Assembly: GCA_035249985.1 (NCBI GenBank)
Contig: DATFFP010000012.1
Location: forward strand, 1-8,712
Direction of reading: 5' to 3'
From: JAICNG01 sp035249985
Lineage (GTDB): Bacteria; Gemmatimonadota; Gemmatimonadetes; Gemmatimonadales; Gemmatimonadaceae
Length of the DNA stretch: 8,712 nucleotides
The notes under the pieces are model-generated. The model was not told where the DNA came from. It did no database searches and saw only the letters and a list, made by a program, of their open reading frames with translations. The translations under genes and the position numbers were made by a program. Every line of letters begins with the position of its first letter. Position 1 is the stretch's first letter. Shown in pieces: positions 6,310 through 8,712 of the stretch.

Positions 6310-7125
6310 TCAGCGCCCCTGAAAGCGCGGCTGCCGCTTCTCGACGTAGGCTCCAATGCCTTCCTTCGCATCGCTGCTCTTGAAGAGCTGGCTCTGGAGC
6401 TCACGCTCGAGCGAGAGCCCATACTCGAACGCCATCTCGAGCCCCGACTGCACCGAGCGTTTGATGTGGCCGACCGCCATCGCGGCCTTGTTAGGCAGCG
6501 TGAACTGCTGGGCGTAGAGGAGCACGCTCTCCCACCAGTCGTCCTTCGGCAGGACGGCGTTGACCAGCCCCATCTTCTCGGCTTCCTCGAAGGAGCAAGT
6601 GCGGCCGGTGACCATGAGCTCGATCGCCTTCGCCTTGCCGATGAGACGGGCGAGTCGTTGCGTGCCACCCGTGCCCGGGAGCACACCGAGATTCACCTCG
6701 GGAAGGCCGATCTTCCCCGCATCCTGGCGTGCGATGCGAATGTCTGCCGCCATGGCGATCTCGAGGCCGCCACCGACGCAGTGCCCGTTGAGCGCCGCGA
6801 TCACCAGCTTGGGGGTCTGCTCGAGCCGGCTCAACGTTTCGTTGGCGTGGAGGCAGAAGTAGTACTTCCACGTGGGGTCCGCCTCGTTGAGCATCTTGAT
6901 GTTGGCGCCGGCGCTGAAGAACTTCTCGCCCGCACCGCGCAGGATGATCACGTGAATGTCGCCATCGAACCGCGCGCGAAGGATGCAGTCGTCGAGCTGC
7001 CGCATCATCTCGTGCGTGTACGTATTGGCCGGCGGATCATCGAGCTCGAAGATCGCGACGTGCCCCTCCTTCCGGTACCGAACGAGGGTGGTCGCTTCGC
7101 GCTCGGTCATGGTAGCTGTGGCCAT
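6310..7125 (-). CDS. paaF: Enoyl-CoA hydratase (PaaF-like, crotonase superfamily)
   Basis: Adds water to a 2-enoyl-CoA to give the 3-hydroxyacyl-CoA. The 271 residues include oxyanion-hole segments FFSAGANIKML (69-79) and NGHCVGGGLEIAMAAD (113-128). Both catalytic glutamates of true hydratases are present: E122 (GLEIAMA) and E143 (GLPEVNLGVLPGTGGTQRL). This sets it apart from the PaaG-like paralogue at 2743-3537. The usual C-terminal FxSxDAKEGxxAxxEKRxPxF pattern is seen. The start ATG at 7125 has AGAGGAG just 4 nt upstream; a second ATG lies 5 codons in. It is the first enzyme gene after the regulator (51-nt gap) and sits 2 nt before the aldehyde dehydrogenase. The paaF symbol rests on function and context, not on a distinctive signature. 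Confidence 0.9.
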   Translation of the reverse strand: MATATMTEREATTLVRYRKEGHVAIFELDDPPANTYTHEMMRQLDDCILRARFDGDIHVIILRGAGEKFFSAGANIKMLNEADPTWKYYFCLHANETLSRLEQTPKLVIAALNGHCVGGGLEIAMAADIRIARQDAGKIGLPEVNLGVLPGTGGTQRLARLIGKAKAIELMVTGRTCSFEEAEKMGLVNAVLPKDDWWESVLLYAQQFTLPNKAAMAVGHIKRSVQSGLEMAFEYGLSLERELQSQLFKSSDAKEGIGAYVEKRQPRFQGR

Positions 7126-7176
7126 GGGACTCCTCTGGTGAAAAGCTGCTGCGTGCGTGCGGGAACGAGCTGAATG

Positions 7177-7803
7177 CTATCCCGCCGTCATGTGTGGCAT
7201 GACCGACTCCGACACCGGCATGCCGACATACCCGCCGAGGAAGAGCCGGCAGATGCTCTGGCTCAACACCTCGACACTGAGGTCGCCGAGGGGATCGTAC
7301 CAGTTGTAGATCCAGTTCATCATGCCGAAGAGCGTGTACGTCGCGATTCGGCGATTCACATGCGCCGCGCCATTGGTGCGCTCGACGTCGGCGAGAATAT
7401 CCATGAGGACGCGTGTATACTCCCGCTTCTTGGCGTTCACCTGCGAGAGAAAGTCCCCCGACAGCGCCCCGGACTCGTGCGACAGGACCTTCATCTCCGC
7501 CATGTGCGAGGCGAAATAGTCGAGGTGGTTGTCGATGAATCGGGCCAGACGCTCGACCGGGTTCTCGATCCCGGCGATGGCCTCCTCCATGCTCGCCAGG
7601 ACGGCGGCGAAGCTGCGGTCCTGGATCAGGAACAGCAGCTCGTCCTTGCTCTTGACGTAGTAATAGAGGCCGGAGAGCGAGACCCCCGATTCGCGGGCCA
7701 GGTCGCGCATGCTCGTCTCATGATAGCCGCGCTTGGCGAAAACGCGGGCTGCGGCCGCCAGGAGTGCGTCGAGCTTCTCGTCGTGCGCCTGCTGGTGAGC
7801 CAT
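7177..7803 (-). CDS. TetR/AcrR-family transcriptional regulator
   Basis: Probable ligand-released repressor of the operon it heads. The 208-residue protein has an N-terminal TetR DNA-binding domain: helix LDALLAAAARVFAKRGYHETS, then the helix-turn-helix MRDLARESGVSLSGLYYYVK (about 32-51) followed by SKDELL. The C-terminal ligand domain ends with GMMNWIYNWYDPLGDLS and LFLGGY, recalling acyl-CoA-responsive TetR members such as FadR, PaaR or KstR2 (from memory). The start is ATG 7803, preceded by a G-rich GGGGGG stretch. A longer open frame continues upstream across the promoter region but lacks homology-like sequence and would place the DNA-binding domain more than 100 residues in. The gene is first in the operon, and a palindrome lies 24 bp upstream, which suggests autoregulation. 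The ligand is unknown. Confidence 0.92.
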   Translation of the reverse strand: MAHQQAHDEKLDALLAAAARVFAKRGYHETSMRDLARESGVSLSGLYYYVKSKDELLFLIQDRSFAAVLASMEEAIAGIENPVERLARFIDNHLDYFASHMAEMKVLSHESGALSGDFLSQVNAKKREYTRVLMDILADVERTNGAAHVNRRIATYTLFGMMNWIYNWYDPLGDLSVEVLSQSICRLFLGGYVGMPVSESVMPHMTAG

Positions 7804-7826
7804 CCGCCCCCCTTCGAACTGGGTGT

Positions 7827-7840
7827 CGAACGAGCGTTCG
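7827..7840. promoter_or_regulatory. Candidate TetR operator (14-bp palindrome)
   Basis: CGAACG-AG-CGTTCG is a perfect 6-bp inverted repeat with a 2-bp centre. It begins 5 bp after the predicted -10 box of the minus-strand promoter, so it covers the likely transcription start, a classic position for repression. A further CGAAC half-site occurs at 7815-7819, 12 bp from the one at 7827. Assignment to the adjacent TetR protein is inference from position and symmetry. Confidence 0.5.
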
Positions 7841-7845
7841 GCGTC

Positions 7846-7875
7846 AACGTACCCAGGGGCGAGGGGCGAAGTCAA
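7846..7875 (-). promoter_or_regulatory. Predicted sigma70-like promoter of the catabolic operon
   Basis: On the minus strand, TTGACT (7875-7870, five of six matches to the -35 consensus) and TACGTT (7851-7846, a weak -10 with T, A and final T conserved) are 18 bp apart. Transcription would begin near 7839, giving a leader of about 36 nt before the TetR ATG. The palindrome at 7827-7840 overlaps this start. I found no equally good promoter in the 51-bp gap before the hydratase gene. Confidence 0.45.
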
Positions 7876-7934
7876 GGACGCCCGGAATCCGCACTTAACA
7901 CTGGTGCGATGGTAGCGTCCAACCACATGCCGGG

Positions 7935-8486
7935 ATGAGCGAGCCGACGCGGGACGGGGAACCGAGCGATGCCGCGCTGATCGCGCGGTGGCGCGGGGGG
8001 GATGAGCGGGCCGCGACCATCCTGGTCGAGCGCCACGCGCCCGCCGTGTCGCGCTTCGTGGCGAGCATGGGGGAGCGCGGTGAGCTCGAGGAAGTGGTAC
8101 AGGACACGTTCGTTCGCGCCTTCGGCTCGATCGATCGGTTTCGGGAGGCGAGCTCGCTGCGGACGTGGCTGTTTTCGATTGCGCGCAACTTGTGTCGAGA
8201 TCGCGCTCGCGCGGAGCGGCGCGCACCGACGGTGGTTCCGATCGATGAAACGCACGCGCTCACGGGGGAAGATCCGTTGAGTACGGCGGTCGCGACGGAG
8301 ACCGAAGCCCGTTTGCGCGCGGCGATGGATGGACTGACGGAGACGCAGCGAGCTGTCTTTACGCTGCGTGTGACGGAAGGGTTGAGCTACCGGGAGATCG
8401 CGGACGTCGTGGAGACCACTGAAGGTTCGGCGCGCGTGCATTATCACAATGCGGTGCGCATGGTGAAGGAGTATCTCGATGAGTGA
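7935..8486 (+). CDS. ECF (group IV) RNA polymerase sigma factor
   Basis: Alternative sigma factor of 183 residues with the two ECF domains. Region 2 spans about 13-85 (AALIARWRGGDERAA, then ELEEVVQDTFVRAF, FREASSLRTWLFSIARN, RDRARAER). After a short linker, region 4 spans about 125-180, with LTETQRAVFTLR and the helix-turn-helix GLSYREIADVVETTEGSARVH. There is no C-terminal extension. The only credible start is the ATG at 7935, since an in-frame stop lies at 7896; no Shine-Dalgarno is visible, so initiation may be weak or leaderless. It is divergent from the catabolic operon across 131 bp. The stop overlaps the anti-sigma start by 8 nt, the usual paired arrangement. I could not identify its own promoter or regulon. 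Confidence 0.93.
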   Translation: MSEPTRDGEPSDAALIARWRGGDERAATILVERHAPAVSRFVASMGERGELEEVVQDTFVRAFGSIDRFREASSLRTWLFSIARNLCRDRARAERRAPTVVPIDETHALTGEDPLSTAVATETEARLRAAMDGLTETQRAVFTLRVTEGLSYREIADVVETTEGSARVHYHNAVRMVKEYLDE

Positions 8487-8712
8487 TTGCACGAATTTGG
8501 ACATGCGGGACTTGCTCCCGGACGTTGCGCGCGGTGCGCTCGGTGGCGCGTCTCTCGTCGCGGTCGAGAGTCACCTGGCGACGTGTGCGGCGTGTCGGGC
8601 CGAGCTCGCGCTCGTGCGGGCGGCGCATGCTGCATTGAGCCGCACGCCGTCCGTGGACGCCGCCCCCATCGCCGCCGCGGTCACGCGCTCGAGCGCCGTT
8701 CGGCGCGATGCG
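8479..8712 (+). CDS. Zinc-binding anti-sigma factor (N-terminal part, cut by window edge)
   Basis: Probable cognate anti-sigma factor that holds the upstream ECF sigma factor inactive. The visible 78 residues contain the zinc-binding anti-sigma motif H32-x3-C36-x2-C39 (SHLATCAACRAEL). C4 lies 28 residues before H32 and could be the fourth zinc ligand, as a Cys or His at a similar spacing does in RsrA and ChrR. The ATG at 8479 is inside the sigma gene (ATGAGTGA overlap) and has AAGGAG 7 nt upstream at 8466-8471, so translation is likely coupled. After residue 55 the sequence turns Ala-rich as in the linker of this family. The frame is open at the window end, so I cannot say whether a transmembrane segment and periplasmic sensor follow or whether it is soluble. 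Confidence 0.85.
   Translation, partial: MSDCTNLDMRDLLPDVARGALGGASLVAVESHLATCAACRAELALVRAAHAALSRTPSVDAAPIAAAVTRSSAVRRDA

Noticed and set aside
4892..6322. 476-codon open frame on the plus strand
   Set aside because: Antisense to the aldehyde dehydrogenase, which has all catalytic motifs; the plus-strand product is low-complexity Arg/His/Leu-rich.
7927..7938. Three-codon leader frame ATG-CCG-GGA-TGA overlapping the sigma start
   Set aside because: Too short to tell from chance, with no ribosome binding site.
7804..8226. N-terminal extension of the TetR frame to an upstream start
   Set aside because: It runs through the promoter region and antisense to the sigma factor, is Arg/Ser/Pro-rich, and would push the helix-turn-helix far from the N-terminus.

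Overview
This is a GC-rich bacterial window, almost fully coding, with two divergent transcription units separated by a 131-bp promoter region (7804-7934). A long minus-strand operon fills roughly 1-7803. A plus-strand ECF sigma factor and a zinc-binding anti-sigma factor start at 7935 and 8479, and the second runs off the right edge. I cannot fix the taxon. The GC richness, the protein style and a dispersed-looking 'ACTGCGT' heptamer hairpin would fit Gemmatimonadota or a similar environmental phylum, but this is a weak inference.

The minus operon, in order of transcription, is: TetR-family regulator (7803-7177); enoyl-CoA hydratase with both catalytic Glu (7125-6310); NAD(P)-dependent aldehyde dehydrogenase (6307-4841); a 95-bp gap almost filled by a 31-bp-arm hairpin made of heptamer repeats; PcaF/PaaJ-type beta-ketoadipyl-CoA thiolase (4745-3534); PaaG-like enoyl-CoA isomerase (3537-2743); a BoxB/PaaA-like di-iron oxygenase (2721-1555); a UgpQ-type glycerophosphodiester phosphodiesterase (1558-851); and a PaaH-like 3-hydroxyacyl-CoA dehydrogenase (854 to beyond the left edge). 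Three junctions overlap by 4 nt, so the genes are probably co-translated.

Taken together the set resembles an aerobic, CoA-thioester route for an aromatic acid, like the phenylacetyl-CoA (Paa) or benzoyl-CoA (Box) pathway. The oxygenase would activate the ring, the PaaG-like enzyme would isomerise the product, the aldehyde dehydrogenase would oxidise a ring-opened semialdehyde, and the hydratase, dehydrogenase and thiolase would finish by beta-oxidation. The make-up is unusual. There is one oxygenase gene of intermediate type instead of PaaABCE or BoxAB. No reductase, PaaZ-type ring-opening hydratase, BoxC or CoA ligase is seen in the window. A phosphodiesterase sits between two catabolic genes. 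The substrate is therefore unproven.

Regulation can be read at the operon head: a sigma70-like promoter (TTGACT-18-TACGTT) is followed at once by a perfect 14-bp palindrome over the predicted start point. This suits autorepression by the TetR protein, relieved by an acyl-CoA type ligand (inference).
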